Below, piece after piece: positions 30,927 through 38,342 of a DNA stretch of 40,130 nt; within the stretch, counting starts at the first letter, position 1; each line of letters begins with the position of its first letter. The translations under genes were made by a program, and so were the position numbers. This DNA is from CAZGUG01 sp964529035 (lineage in GTDB: Bacteria; Bacillota; Clostridia; Ch29). The notes beneath the pieces were generated by a model that saw only the letters and a list, made by a program, of their open reading frames with translations, was not told where the DNA came from and did not search any database. The stretch spans positions 1 through 40,130 of the forward strand of contig CAZGUG010000013.1 of assembly GCA_964529035.1 (NCBI GenBank). Reading direction: 5' to 3'.

Positions 30927-31018
30927 CAGTAAGGGAAATCATTACCCCTATACTGCTTTATTAACCCCTTTATAATCCATTTAAAAGCCCCGTCTACCCC
31001 GGACGGGGCTTTTAAATA
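30927..31018 (+). ncRNA. Predicted agr-controlled small RNA of about 90 nt
   Basis: Predicted from the promoter at 30892-30920 to the terminator ending near 31018. There is no reading frame with a ribosome site in it. A 5' hairpin can form from CAGTA (30928-30932) and TACTG (30950-30954) with inner GGG/CCC pairing. A single-stranded stretch TTAACCCCTTTATAA (30961-30975) follows, then the 16-bp terminator stem with loop TACCCCG. CCCC thus occurs at 30945, 30965 and 30997, and C-rich unpaired segments are the usual way Gram-positive small RNAs such as RNAIII pair with ribosome sites. It could alternatively be an attenuated leader for the gene at 31169. Its existence is inferred. Confidence 0.5.
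30979..31017. terminator. 16-bp bidirectional-looking terminator
   Basis: ATTTAAAAGCCCCGTC / GACGGGGCTTTTAAAT with loop TACCCCG is a perfect 16-bp stem, including the T-run in its 3' arm. It ends the predicted small RNA. Confidence 0.92.
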
Positions 31019-31020
31019 TG

Positions 31021-31099
31021 TGGTATAATTCTATTACGGCTTTCAGTGCAAACTATGTGTCCGTATGAAGGGCATTTATTCAATAATTTTCGCTATAAT
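31021..31099 (+). promoter_or_regulatory. Candidate promoters of the CAP-domain surface protein
   Basis: Two -10 elements lie between the terminator and the gene: the extended -10 TGGTATAAT (31021-31029) and TATAAT at 31094-31099. The first directly follows the terminator. Neither has a strong -35. Confidence 0.4.
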
Positions 31100-31168
31100 T
31101 TTCTGTCATGCAGGATTAGCGTTGGAATTATAGAATTATTAATCAAGTCTTAATCCGGGGGTGGAACA

Positions 31169-32746
31169 ATGAAGCACAGTTTAAAGGGGAAAAGAATAAT
31201 CTGTTTGGTGATAATGGTTGCAATACTCAATATTGTGTCTGCAGCATTGGTACAGGCCACAGGCGAAGCGATATGGTATTATCCTCCCACGCCCCAGGGA
31301 AATGTCGGCATAAGAAAGCCGTCTATTCTATGGACCTTTTCCGGGTTGTCTTCAGACCAGGTAAAGGAAGTGCAAATGACGCTGGACGGTCGGAGAGTGG
31401 ATGCATCCTTCAGGGACGATTTAAACTCGGTATTCTACTTGCCGCAGGAAAGCCTTAAAACAGGCAGACACAGCGTATCCATTGTAATAACCCTTAAAAG
31501 CGGAGTAAGGATTTCTTCGCCACCTTTCAGTTTTAACATATCAAGTACAGCCTTTGAGGAAGTACCCCAAACCCCTGTTTATGAAGAGGTAAGGGACAGG
31601 ATTAATTATTACAGGGATATAATCGGTCTTAACAGGATGAGCATTGACAGAAGTCTCAATGCGGCAGCCAACAATCACGCGCTGTATGTTGTCAATAGTA
31701 CAAACGCCGGTCATCTTCAAAGCGATAAAAAGCATGAGTATTTTACCGGCGAAATGCCCTGGGACAGGACCAGGTATTTCGGATATATGAGCCCAATGGT
31801 TGCCGAGAATATTCATTTTAAGCAATCCAGTATAGGTGCGGTGGATGACTGGATGGATTCGGTATACCACAGGTTACCGCTTATAAGCCCCATATATGCG
31901 CATTTGGGATACGGCTACGCCGTAAGAGGAACAAAGTATGCAAATGTGCTGGAGGTAGGCTCGGTAAAGTATAATGGTTTGAATCGACGTACGGTTGTTT
32001 ATCCGGTGGACCGGCAGAAAGGAGTACCGGTAACATGGAGCGGGTTGGAGGAACCCAATCCCTTCAGGCTTTATCCCGATGCAAAGGGACCGGGCGGATA
32101 CCCGATAACACTGCTGGTGTCGGGGGACAGGGTTGAAAGGGTGGAACTTGTTAACGCTTCAATAACCGACGGGACAAGCAGTATAGGTTTTTACAGTTTT
32201 GATGCCGTCAATGATTCGGAACTGGCCAAAAACAATACCATAGCATTGATACCCAAATATACCCTGAAGCCTCATACAGCTTACATGGTAAACACCGAAA
32301 TAAAGGTTTTCTACAGTGACGATACCAGCGAAGAAATTAAAAAGGAATGGAGCTTTACCACAGGAGGGGGAGGTTTTGAGACTTACCGTTCCGGTAGTGA
32401 TATACTGGTTTACCTAAACGGGAGAAAAAGGTCCTATGACCCTGCCCCCTTCATTAAAAATGACAGGGTTTTGGTTCCTGTGAGGGATATATGCGAGGAA
32501 CTAGGGGCAGTTGTCAAATGGAGTCCTGAAAACTACAAGGTTGAAATAGTCAAAGAGGATAATGTAATAACTCTCAGTATAGGCAGCAGAAAAGCATTGG
32601 TGAATAACCGCAGTGTTGATATTGACGCAGCGGCACAGATCTATCAGGACAGGACCTTTGTGCCGCTTAGGTTTGTATCCGAGGTGTTAGGTTACAGCAT
32701 TGACTGGGACGGGGTTATGAGAATGGTGATGATATACGGCAGATAG
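31169..32746 (+). CDS. Exported CAP-domain protein with copper-amine-oxidase-N domain
   Basis: A 525-residue secreted protein with a signal peptide (hydrophobic residues 9-28). Residues 30-125 form an Ig-like region. A CAP/SCP domain spans about residues 135-290, with RDRINYYRDIIGLNRMSIDRSLNAAANNHALYV, GHLQ, VAENI and WMDSVYHRLPLI; it keeps the histidines and glutamate typical of bacterial CAP proteins. A further beta region is followed by a C-terminal copper amine oxidase N-terminal-like (stalk) domain (residues 405-525) with LVPVRDICEELGAVVKWSPE and FVPLRFVSEVLGY. Such stalk domains attach proteins to the clostridial cell surface. The DegS-like gene begins 11 bases later, so this gene probably shares its operon. 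The exact function is unknown. Confidence 0.88.
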   Translation: MKHSLKGKRIICLVIMVAILNIVSAALVQATGEAIWYYPPTPQGNVGIRKPSILWTFSGLSSDQVKEVQMTLDGRRVDASFRDDLNSVFYLPQESLKTGRHSVSIVITLKSGVRISSPPFSFNISSTAFEEVPQTPVYEEVRDRINYYRDIIGLNRMSIDRSLNAAANNHALYVVNSTNAGHLQSDKKHEYFTGEMPWDRTRYFGYMSPMVAENIHFKQSSIGAVDDWMDSVYHRLPLISPIYAHLGYGYAVRGTKYANVLEVGSVKYNGLNRRTVVYPVDRQKGVPVTWSGLEEPNPFRLYPDAKGPGGYPITLLVSGDRVERVELVNASITDGTSSIGFYSFDAVNDSELAKNNTIALIPKYTLKPHTAYMVNTEIKVFYSDDTSEEIKKEWSFTTGGGGFETYRSGSDILVYLNGRKRSYDPAPFIKNDRVLVPVRDICEELGAVVKWSPENYKVEIVKEDNVITLSIGSRKALVNNRSVDIDAAAQIYQDRTFVPLRFVSEVLGYSIDWDGVMRMVMIYGR

Positions 32747-32756
32747 GGGGGAGAAT

Positions 32757-33905
32757 ATGACCGATCAACTGCAGCAGATGAAAAAAATAGATGAAATAAT
32801 ACACAAAACAATAGAGATTATGGAGGCGGGTCAAAAGGACGTATTCGATATTGCGGATCATGCCTGCAACGAAGCGGAAGAAATAGAAAAGGAACTGGAA
32901 AAACTGCGGGATGATACAAGGGAAATAATCGAAGAGGTAGAAAAGCTCAGAAAGGCTGAAAACAGCGCCCGTTACAAGCTGCTGGTTGTAAGTAAGAATT
33001 TTCAGAGTTTTTCCGAAGAGGACATTAAGGAGGCCTATAAAAAAGCCGAGGACCTGAAAATACAGCTTATCCTTAAGGAACAGGAAGAGAGAAGGATAAG
33101 GGAAGAGCGCAACAGGCTTGAGATTAAATACAAGGCGCAGCAGAAACTGGTTAAAAAGGCGGAAAACGTAGTGGCTCATATGGGAGCGGTGCTTGATTAC
33201 CTAAGGGCCGGCGTTATGGGTATAGATGGCCTGGCGGAGGATGTAAGAAAGACCAGGTATCTCGGTTACAGGATAATTAAGGCGACCGAGGAGGAAAGAA
33301 GCAGGCTGGTACGTGAAATCCATGACGTGCCTATACAGGCGATGGTAAACATGGGAATCAGGCTGGAATTGTGCATGCAGGTGCTGGACAAGGATATTGA
33401 CAAGGCAAGAAATCACATTAAGGAGCTCAAGGAGCAGGTCAATATAAATATACAGGATTTGAGGAAAATAATATACAATTTAAGGCCTATGTCATTGGAT
33501 GACCTGGGACTTACCGCCACCATAGAAAAGCTGCTTGCAGATTTTGAAAAGGATACCGGAATCAAAACCGGTTTCAGGCTGATCGGAAAGCCGGTGGAAA
33601 TTAGGGAACTGGTCCAGATTGCGCTTTTCAGAATTATACAGGAGGCACTTAACAATATAAAGAGACATTCAAAGGCAAAAAGGGTTACAGTCAAGTTCGA
33701 ATTTACCGAGCAGCATATCTCACTTCTTATAATTGATGACGGTATAGGTTTTGATATTGACAACGTGGAAAGCCGGAATGAAGACGACAGGTGTTTTGGT
33801 ATTATGAGTATGAGGGAAAGGGTTGAACTGCTTCAGGGTTATATGGAAATAAACGCAAAAAAGGGGCAGGGGACAAGCATATTTGCCAAAATTCCTCTTG
33901 AATAG
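32757..33905 (+). CDS. DegS-like sensor histidine kinase
   Basis: A 382-residue kinase with no transmembrane helix. Residues 1-170 are a long coiled coil of the DegS sensor type (EAEEIEKELEKLRDDTREII onward). The HisKA_3 motif ATEEERSRLVREIHDVPIQAM supplies the phosphoaccepting histidine near residue 188, here in REIHDVP rather than the common REIHDGP. The ATPase domain follows with IIQEALNNIKRHSKA and LLIIDDGIGFD, and GIMSMRERVELL. DegS/DegU control exoenzymes, motility and competence in Bacillus. Cytoplasmic location is expected. Start ATG 32757 follows GGGGGGAG. The response regulator gene is 54 bases downstream. Confidence 0.9.
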   Translation: MTDQLQQMKKIDEIIHKTIEIMEAGQKDVFDIADHACNEAEEIEKELEKLRDDTREIIEEVEKLRKAENSARYKLLVVSKNFQSFSEEDIKEAYKKAEDLKIQLILKEQEERRIREERNRLEIKYKAQQKLVKKAENVVAHMGAVLDYLRAGVMGIDGLAEDVRKTRYLGYRIIKATEEERSRLVREIHDVPIQAMVNMGIRLELCMQVLDKDIDKARNHIKELKEQVNINIQDLRKIIYNLRPMSLDDLGLTATIEKLLADFEKDTGIKTGFRLIGKPVEIRELVQIALFRIIQEALNNIKRHSKAKRVTVKFEFTEQHISLLIIDDGIGFDIDNVESRNEDDRCFGIMSMRERVELLQGYMEINAKKGQGTSIFAKIPLE

Positions 33906-33959
33906 ACAGTCGCGTAAAGACAGCGAATTAACCCGTGAATAAGGGGGAAAATAATAATC

Positions 33960-34595
33960 ATGGTAATAAAAATACTGCTGGCCGACGACCATTCACTTAT
34001 GAGAGAAGGGCTGAAACAACTGCTTGAAATGGAGCCGGATCTTAAGGTTGTGGGTCAGGTAGGTACCGGTGGCGAACTGCTTGATATGGCGGACAGGATA
34101 AAGGCGGACGTTATTCTGCTTGACATTAATCTGCCTGACATAAGCGGTCTTGAAGTACTCAAACTGCTGAAGCAACGCGGTTTTGAAAAAAAGGTAATAA
34201 TGCTTACCATTCACGATGACTGGGAGTATGTTAACCAGTCGATAAAGCTGGGTGCTTCGGGTTACCTTCTCAAGGATGTGGAAGCCCAGAGCCTGTATAC
34301 TGCCATAAGGGACGTAAATGCCGGAAAGACATACATACATCCCAACCTTGCCTTTGATATTATTGCTCAGAAGGAGAAAGCCTTAAGCGTAGACAGGTTG
34401 ACATCAAGGGAAAAAGAGGTCCTGTCGATGATTTCCAGGGGCCTTAACAATGACGATATAGCTGAAAAGCTTGTGATAAGCGAAAAGACTGTCAGAAACC
34501 ATGTGAGCAATATATACAGAAAACTGCAGGTGAAGGATAGAACCCAGGCGGCCCTGTTGGGCATGAAAAATGGTATTTTACACAAGTATATTTAA
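33960..34595 (+). CDS. NarL/DegU-family response regulator
   Basis: The 211-residue regulator has a receiver domain (ADDHSLMREGLKQLLEM, phosphoacceptor Asp55 in LLDINLPD, GYLLKDVE) and a LuxR-type helix-turn-helix (residues 143-205) with LTSREKEVLSMISRGLNNDDIAEKLVISEKTVRNHVSNIYRKLQVKDRTQAAL. It is the partner of the upstream DegS-like kinase. The ribosome site AAGGGGG is rather distant (about 13 bases) from ATG 33960, so translation may be modest. Targets are unknown; the surface protein upstream and the aminopeptidase downstream are in the same gene cluster. Confidence 0.92.
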   Translation: MVIKILLADDHSLMREGLKQLLEMEPDLKVVGQVGTGGELLDMADRIKADVILLDINLPDISGLEVLKLLKQRGFEKKVIMLTIHDDWEYVNQSIKLGASGYLLKDVEAQSLYTAIRDVNAGKTYIHPNLAFDIIAQKEKALSVDRLTSREKEVLSMISRGLNNDDIAEKLVISEKTVRNHVSNIYRKLQVKDRTQAALLGMKNGILHKYI

Positions 34596-34615
34596 CTATG
34601 AAAGGAGTTTTGGCT

Positions 34616-36031
34616 GTGGATAAGGACCTTTTCAGAAAAAACAAAAACTGTTGGCTGGAGCCGGAAAATGGCAGCAGGGAAGAAATAACGGAATTTGGCA
34701 GTGAATACATAGATTTTTTGTCCGAGTGCAAAACAGAACGTGAATGCGTTGAATATATTCAGGAGCTGGCCGAAGAAAGCGGATTTGTATCCCTTGATGA
34801 CTGTATACAAAAAGGCAGGAAGCTGGCTCAGGGAGACAGGGTTATAGTAAACCACAGGAGCAAGGCCCTTATAATGTTTGTTATAGGTAAAGAGGATATT
34901 GAGAAGGGGTTAAACATTATAGGCTCCCATCTGGATGCTCCCAGGCTGGATATGAAGCCTTCACCGCTGTACGAGGAGGAAGGAATAGCCCTGTTCAAAA
35001 CCCATTATTACGGGGGCATAAAAAAATACCAGTGGACAGCCATCCCAATGGCCATACATGGAATCGTCATTAAAAAGAACGGTGAAAAGCTGGAGATTAC
35101 AATAGGAGAAGACCCCGAAGATACGGCATTTACCATAACCGACCTTCTGCCCCATCTTGCCAAGGACCAGATGGAAAAGAAAGCAACCGAAGTAATATCG
35201 GGGGAAGGTCTTAACATTATTGCGGGAACCATACCATCGGAATATGATTCGGATAAAAGGACCAGTAAGGGTACAAAAGAAGCTGTTTTAAAGCTGATTA
35301 ATGGAAAATACGGGCTTGAGGAGGAGGATTTTTTAAGCGCGGAGCTTGCGGTGGTTCCTGCCGGAAAGGCGAGGGAAGTCGGACTTGACCGAAGCCTTAT
35401 AGGCGGATACGGACAGGATGACAGGGTGTGCGTCTATACCTCCTTCAAAGCTATTATGGATATCAAAGATCCGCAAAAAACCTGTGCTGCCGTATTCGCC
35501 GACAGGGAAGAGGTGGGAAGCATGGGGAATACCGGAATGCAGTCTGCCTTTTTTGAGAATGCGTTGGCGGAGGTCATGGAACTGACTGCGGGAGGAGGAA
35601 GCCACCTGCGCCTAAGAAGGGCCCTTGCCAATTCCAAGGTTCTGTCGGCGGACGTGGCAGCCGCTATTGACCCAAATTATTCAGACGTTCATGACAAGCT
35701 GAATGCGCCCCGGCTGGGTAACGGTGTCACCGTGGAAAAATATACCGGTCATAAAGGAAAGGCGGGGGGCAGTGAGGCCAGTGCGGAATATCTTTCCCAG
35801 GTAAGAAGGGTGTTTAACGAAGCAAATATAATATGGCAGTCGGGAGAATTGGGCAAAGTTGACGTAGGAGGAGGGGGTACCATAGCCCAGTTCCTTGCCA
35901 ATTACGGTATGGATGTAATTGACTGCGGTGTTGCCGTGCTCAATATGCACTCTCCCTTTGAACTGGCAAGCAAGGCGGATGTTTTTATGACCTATAAGGC
36001 ATATGCCGCTTTCTATTACAAAATGAAATGA
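34616..36031 (+). CDS. M18-family zinc aminopeptidase
   Basis: This 471-residue protein is an M18 (aspartyl aminopeptidase-type) metallopeptidase. It has IGSHLDAPRLDMKPSPLYEEEG (first metal ligand His and Asp), HYYGGIKKYQW, YGQDDRVCVY (bridging Asp), ADREEVGSMGNTGMQSAF (catalytic and metal-binding glutamates), VDAAAIDPNYSDV-like ADVAAAIDPNYSDVHD, and MHSPFELASKAD with the last histidine. It removes N-terminal residues from peptides in the cytoplasm. GTG 34616 is chosen because AAAGGAG (34601-34607) is then 8 bases away; the ATG at 34598 lies before that site. The gene starts 20 bases after the DegU-like gene. Confidence 0.92.
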   Translation: MDKDLFRKNKNCWLEPENGSREEITEFGSEYIDFLSECKTERECVEYIQELAEESGFVSLDDCIQKGRKLAQGDRVIVNHRSKALIMFVIGKEDIEKGLNIIGSHLDAPRLDMKPSPLYEEEGIALFKTHYYGGIKKYQWTAIPMAIHGIVIKKNGEKLEITIGEDPEDTAFTITDLLPHLAKDQMEKKATEVISGEGLNIIAGTIPSEYDSDKRTSKGTKEAVLKLINGKYGLEEEDFLSAELAVVPAGKAREVGLDRSLIGGYGQDDRVCVYTSFKAIMDIKDPQKTCAAVFADREEVGSMGNTGMQSAFFENALAEVMELTAGGGSHLRLRRALANSKVLSADVAAAIDPNYSDVHDKLNAPRLGNGVTVEKYTGHKGKAGGSEASAEYLSQVRRVFNEANIIWQSGELGKVDVGGGGTIAQFLANYGMDVIDCGVAVLNMHSPFELASKADVFMTYKAYAAFYYKMK

Positions 36032-36089
36032 GATTATCGATTAGTCAACTAAAAATGCGCCTTTGACATGAAACCAGGGGGAAAAGGGT

Positions 36090-36962
36090 ATGTTTCAAAA
36101 GAAAGGCAAATTGTTTATTTTTGCTGCGCTGTTTCTGGTCCTTTTAAGTTTTTATACTCCGGGCCACAAACCTGCAATTGCTCCTTTGAAGGAAGGGGAA
36201 ATGCGGGTACATTTTCTGGATGTGGGGCAGGGAGACAGCATACTGGTGGAACTGCCCAATCAGGAAAAACTGCTGGTGGACGGAGGGAATCGCAAAGCCG
36301 GAAGCGGTGTGGTTCGTTATTTGCGGGCCCTGAGGATAGACCGGCTGGACTATGTGGTGGCCACCCATCCCCATGAAGACCATATAGGGGGACTTATAGA
36401 TGTGTTTGAGCGTATACCGGTAGGCAGGGTATATATGCCGAAGGTGGTACATACAAGCCAGACATACCAAACATTTTTAAAAACGGTTGTGAGCAAGGGG
36501 CACAAATTTCAAAGGGCCAGGTCGGGAGTTATAATAACCGAAGGGCAGCAGTTGAAGGCAAGTTTCCTCGCTCCGGTGGGAGAAAACTATGAAAGCCTGA
36601 ACGATTATTCGGCAGTGGTAAAACTGGAATACAAAAACATAGGTATTATCCTTATGGGAGATGCGGAAAGGACATCCGAGGGGGAAATCGATACTACACA
36701 GACAAGGGCCCATGTACTGAAAGTAGGTCATCACGGCTCCGGAACGTCCACTTCTCCCGTGTTTCTTGAAAACGTTAACCCGGCGTATGCGATAGTAAGC
36801 GTCGGGGAAGGCAATGACTACGGCCATCCCCATGCCGAAACCCTTCAACTGCTCGAGGAAGCAGGGGTCACAGTGATGAGGACAGACCTTTTGGGAACGA
36901 TAGTATTGAGTACCGACGGGAGAGAGATTGTTTTTACAAGTAGCAGGGGAGGGGGTATTTGA
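36090..36962 (+). CDS. ComEC/Rec2-like metallo-beta-lactamase-fold protein, exported
   Basis: A 290-residue protein with an N-terminal signal or anchor (residues 6-24) and an MBL domain: VHFLDVGQGDSILVELP, LLVDGG, the metal motif THPHEDHIGG near residues 91-100, MGDAE, and VLKVGHHGSGTSTSPVFLE. This is the C-terminal domain of the ComEC competence channel occurring as a separate protein. In ComEC it is thought to degrade the non-transported DNA strand. Standalone versions are common in clostridia and probably act as extracellular nucleases or phosphodiesterases; the substrate is unproven. The DUF3006 gene follows directly, a frequent partner. Confidence 0.9.
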   Translation: MFQKKGKLFIFAALFLVLLSFYTPGHKPAIAPLKEGEMRVHFLDVGQGDSILVELPNQEKLLVDGGNRKAGSGVVRYLRALRIDRLDYVVATHPHEDHIGGLIDVFERIPVGRVYMPKVVHTSQTYQTFLKTVVSKGHKFQRARSGVIITEGQQLKASFLAPVGENYESLNDYSAVVKLEYKNIGIILMGDAERTSEGEIDTTQTRAHVLKVGHHGSGTSTSPVFLENVNPAYAIVSVGEGNDYGHPHAETLQLLEEAGVTVMRTDLLGTIVLSTDGREIVFTSSRGGGI

Positions 36963-36964
36963 CC

Positions 36965-37180
36965 ATGGGAAACATCTTAGTAATCGACAGGATTGAGGAA
37001 GAGTGGGCAGTGATTGAATACCGGCCCATGAATACCACCTTCAGTATACCGGCGGCTCTTCTGCCGGAAGATGCCGGCGAAGGGGATATTATCGAGCTGG
37101 ATATTACCATGCAGAAAGACGAAGCTTTGAAGTTGAGAAGGGAACTGGAAAGGTTCCTGAAAGAAAACATGGAGGACTAG
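36965..37180 (+). CDS. DUF3006 family small protein
   Basis: A 71-residue acidic protein with the DUF3006 pattern: VIDRIEEEWAVIEY at the start, FSIPAALLPEDAGEGDIIELDI in the middle, and a charged C-terminal helix (LRRELERFLKEN). The family forms a small beta-barrel-like domain with unknown role and is often encoded next to ComEC-like MBL proteins, as here. Start ATG 36965 is about 9 bases after GGGGAGGGGG; the TTG at 36959 is too close. There are only two bases between the genes, so they are cotranslated. Confidence 0.85.
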   Translation: MGNILVIDRIEEEWAVIEYRPMNTTFSIPAALLPEDAGEGDIIELDITMQKDEALKLRRELERFLKENMED

Positions 37181-37273
37181 CGGGAAAATGTTTGAAATGG
37201 ATTGGACGGGGTAAGAATAATGCAGCCGGCTTGTACTTGGGGCCGGACAAAAAATAAAGAGAGGAATGATAAT

Positions 37274-37438
37274 ATGGAAAGATATCAATGCCCGGCCTGT
37301 CCCTATGTGTACGATCCCGCCGAAGGGGATCCGGATAACGGAGTACAACCGGGTACCTCCTTTGAAGACCTGTCGGATGATTGGGTTTGCCCGGTATGCG
37401 GTGCTCCCAAGGATATATTTGAGATTGAATCCGAATAG
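37274..37438 (+). CDS. Rubredoxin
   Basis: A 54-residue rubredoxin with iron ligands Cys6, Cys9, Cys39 and Cys42 in YQCPACPYVYDPAEGDP and WVCPVCGAPKDIFE. It carries one electron at a mononuclear iron centre and commonly serves oxygen or peroxide detoxification in anaerobes. The usual glycine after the second cysteine (CxxCGY) is proline here (CPACPY), which may alter the iron site, while the second knuckle is normal. ATG 37274 is 8 bases after AGAGGA. No rubrerythrin or reductase gene is adjacent. Confidence 0.96.
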   Translation: MERYQCPACPYVYDPAEGDPDNGVQPGTSFEDLSDDWVCPVCGAPKDIFEIESE

Positions 37439-37473
37439 TTCATCCGGATTGATAGGGTGAACTATTTGGATTC
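37427..37473 (+). promoter_or_regulatory. Long hairpin spanning the rubredoxin stop codon
   Basis: GAATCCGAATAGTTCA (37427-37442) and TGAACTATTTGGATTC (37458-37473) form a 16-bp stem with one wobble; CC/GG pairs extend it inward. There is no T-tract. It may protect the 3' end of the short rubredoxin mRNA. Confidence 0.55.
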
Positions 37474-37550
37474 ACACATTTTAACACGGGCGAATAGTTT
37501 TATACTGCAAGAAGCAAAAGATGACCATATACCGGAGTACAAAGGAAGAC

Positions 37551-37592
37551 GGAGAGCTATTCTTCCCCCCTGGGATAGCTCTCCATTTTTTG
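37551..37592 (+). terminator. Rho-independent terminator
   Basis: GGAGAGCTAT / ATAGCTCTCC is a perfect 10-bp stem (loop with further CCC/GGG pairing) followed by ATTTTTTG. It ends the rubredoxin transcription unit. Confidence 0.92.
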
Positions 37593-37691
37593 TTGTAACT
37601 TGGGGCAAAGGGCGGCGGGCTGCGGATTATTTTAGCGCGCCGGGGTAAAATATAAAGGATATGTCATAGGTGCCGGAAAGGAGGTTTGATT

Positions 37692-37922
37692 ATGGAAAAC
37701 AGGCATGATATGAAACAAATAAAAGAACAATTAACGGCAATCAGGGATAACAGCCAAAGAAGCCTGGAAAACATGGAAGCCATAAACTTAATTATGGTTG
37801 ATGACAATAACAGTAAGCTTAAGGATGCAAAGCTGGGGGAACAGATACAGAAGCTGTCCCAAAAGCTTGAGGAAATGTCGGATGTGATACTGCACACCGA
37901 AGAACTGTTAAGGGATAAGTAA
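37692..37922 (+). CDS. Small coiled-coil protein of unknown function
   Basis: A 76-residue charged protein predicted as almost continuous helix with heptads (MKQIKEQLTAIRDNSQRSLE, then LGEQIQKLSQKLEEMSDVIL). No signal peptide and no cysteines. I do not recognise a family. A strong AAAGGAGG ribosome site lies 8 bases before ATG 37692, which supports it as a real gene. It is convergent with the CsoR gene, and a hairpin covers both stop codons. Confidence 0.75.
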   Translation: MENRHDMKQIKEQLTAIRDNSQRSLENMEAINLIMVDDNNSKLKDAKLGEQIQKLSQKLEEMSDVILHTEELLRDK

Positions 37923-37943
37923 GCCGGGCCGGGTTACTTATCC
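37913..37943. terminator. Hairpin over the convergent stop codons
   Basis: GGATAAGTAA / TTACTTATCC is a perfect 10-bp stem with an 11-base GC-rich loop. It overlaps the stop codon of the coiled-coil gene and touches that of csoR. A T-run (37956-37961) lies somewhat downstream on the plus strand; none follows on the minus strand. Confidence 0.6.
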
Positions 37944-38206
37944 TATTTAACATATTTTTTTATAACTTCGGTCAGTTCATCCAGAATCTCGGTACTCTTT
38001 CCCTTTTCTATGGCATCCTTCACGCAGCCCTGGATATGGGATTCAAGCATTACTGCGCCAACGCTGTTTAATGCCGATTTCGCCGCCGCTACCTGGGTCA
38101 GTATGTCCACGCAGTACTTGTCATCTTCAACCATGTTTTTTATTCCCCGTATCTGTCCTTCAATCCTGTTCAGCCTTGAAATCAATGCGTTTTTGTCTGC
38201 CGGCAT
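37943..38206 (-). CDS. csoR: CsoR-type copper-sensing repressor
   Basis: An 87-residue four-helix repressor of the CsoR/RcnR family: ALISRLNRIEGQIRGIKNMVEDDKYCVDILTQVAAAKSAL, then MLESHIQGCV. The ligands Cys32, His57 and Cys61 have exactly the C-H-C spacing (25 and 4) of copper-binding CsoR, as distinct from CstR, RcnR or FrmR. Copper(I) binding releases the protein from DNA. The start ATG 38206 follows AAAGGAGG; the open frame runs 10 codons further but through the ribosome site and operator. A CsoR-type operator lies in its own leader, so it is autoregulated. No copper exporter gene is in the window. Confidence 0.92.
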   Translation of the reverse strand: MPADKNALISRLNRIEGQIRGIKNMVEDDKYCVDILTQVAAAKSALNSVGAVMLESHIQGCVKDAIEKGKSTEILDELTEVIKKYVK

Positions 38207-38228
38207 ATTTTTCCCTCCTTTTTCAATA

Positions 38229-38243
38229 TACCCCATCGGGGTA
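38229..38243 (-). promoter_or_regulatory. CsoR operator
   Basis: TACCCC-ATC-GGGGTA is a perfect 6-3-6 palindrome, matching the GC-centred CsoR/RcnR operator type (TACCCnnnnGGGTA-like). It lies between the probable -10 (TATAAT, minus strand 38261-38256) and the csoR ribosome site. Confidence 0.75.
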
Positions 38244-38255
38244 ACCTGTATACCA

Positions 38256-38261
38256 ATTATA
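38256..38261 (-). promoter_or_regulatory. csoR -10 element
   Basis: TATAAT on the minus strand, 50 bases before the csoR start and just upstream of the operator, so bound CsoR would block transcription near +1. The -35 region (38284-38279, TGATTA) is weak. Confidence 0.5.
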
Positions 38262-38295
38262 TACTTTTTGGTATTTAATAATCAAATAATTTCAG

Positions 38296-38324
38296 TTGCA
38301 TTGGCATAATCATTATGCTATTAT
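38296..38324 (+). promoter_or_regulatory. tRNA-Leu promoter with palindrome in its spacer
   Basis: TTGCAT (38296-38301), a 17-base spacer and TATTAT (38319-38324) precede the tRNA by 18 bases. Bases 38304-38318 of the spacer form a perfect palindrome, GCATAAT-C-ATTATGC. Confidence 0.65.
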
Positions 38325-38342
38325 ATTTAATGAACTCAATTT

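Noticed and set aside
37457..37648. 63-codon frame after rubredoxin
   Set aside because: It runs through a hairpin and a full rho-independent terminator, lacks a ribosome site, and the product has no recognisable pattern.
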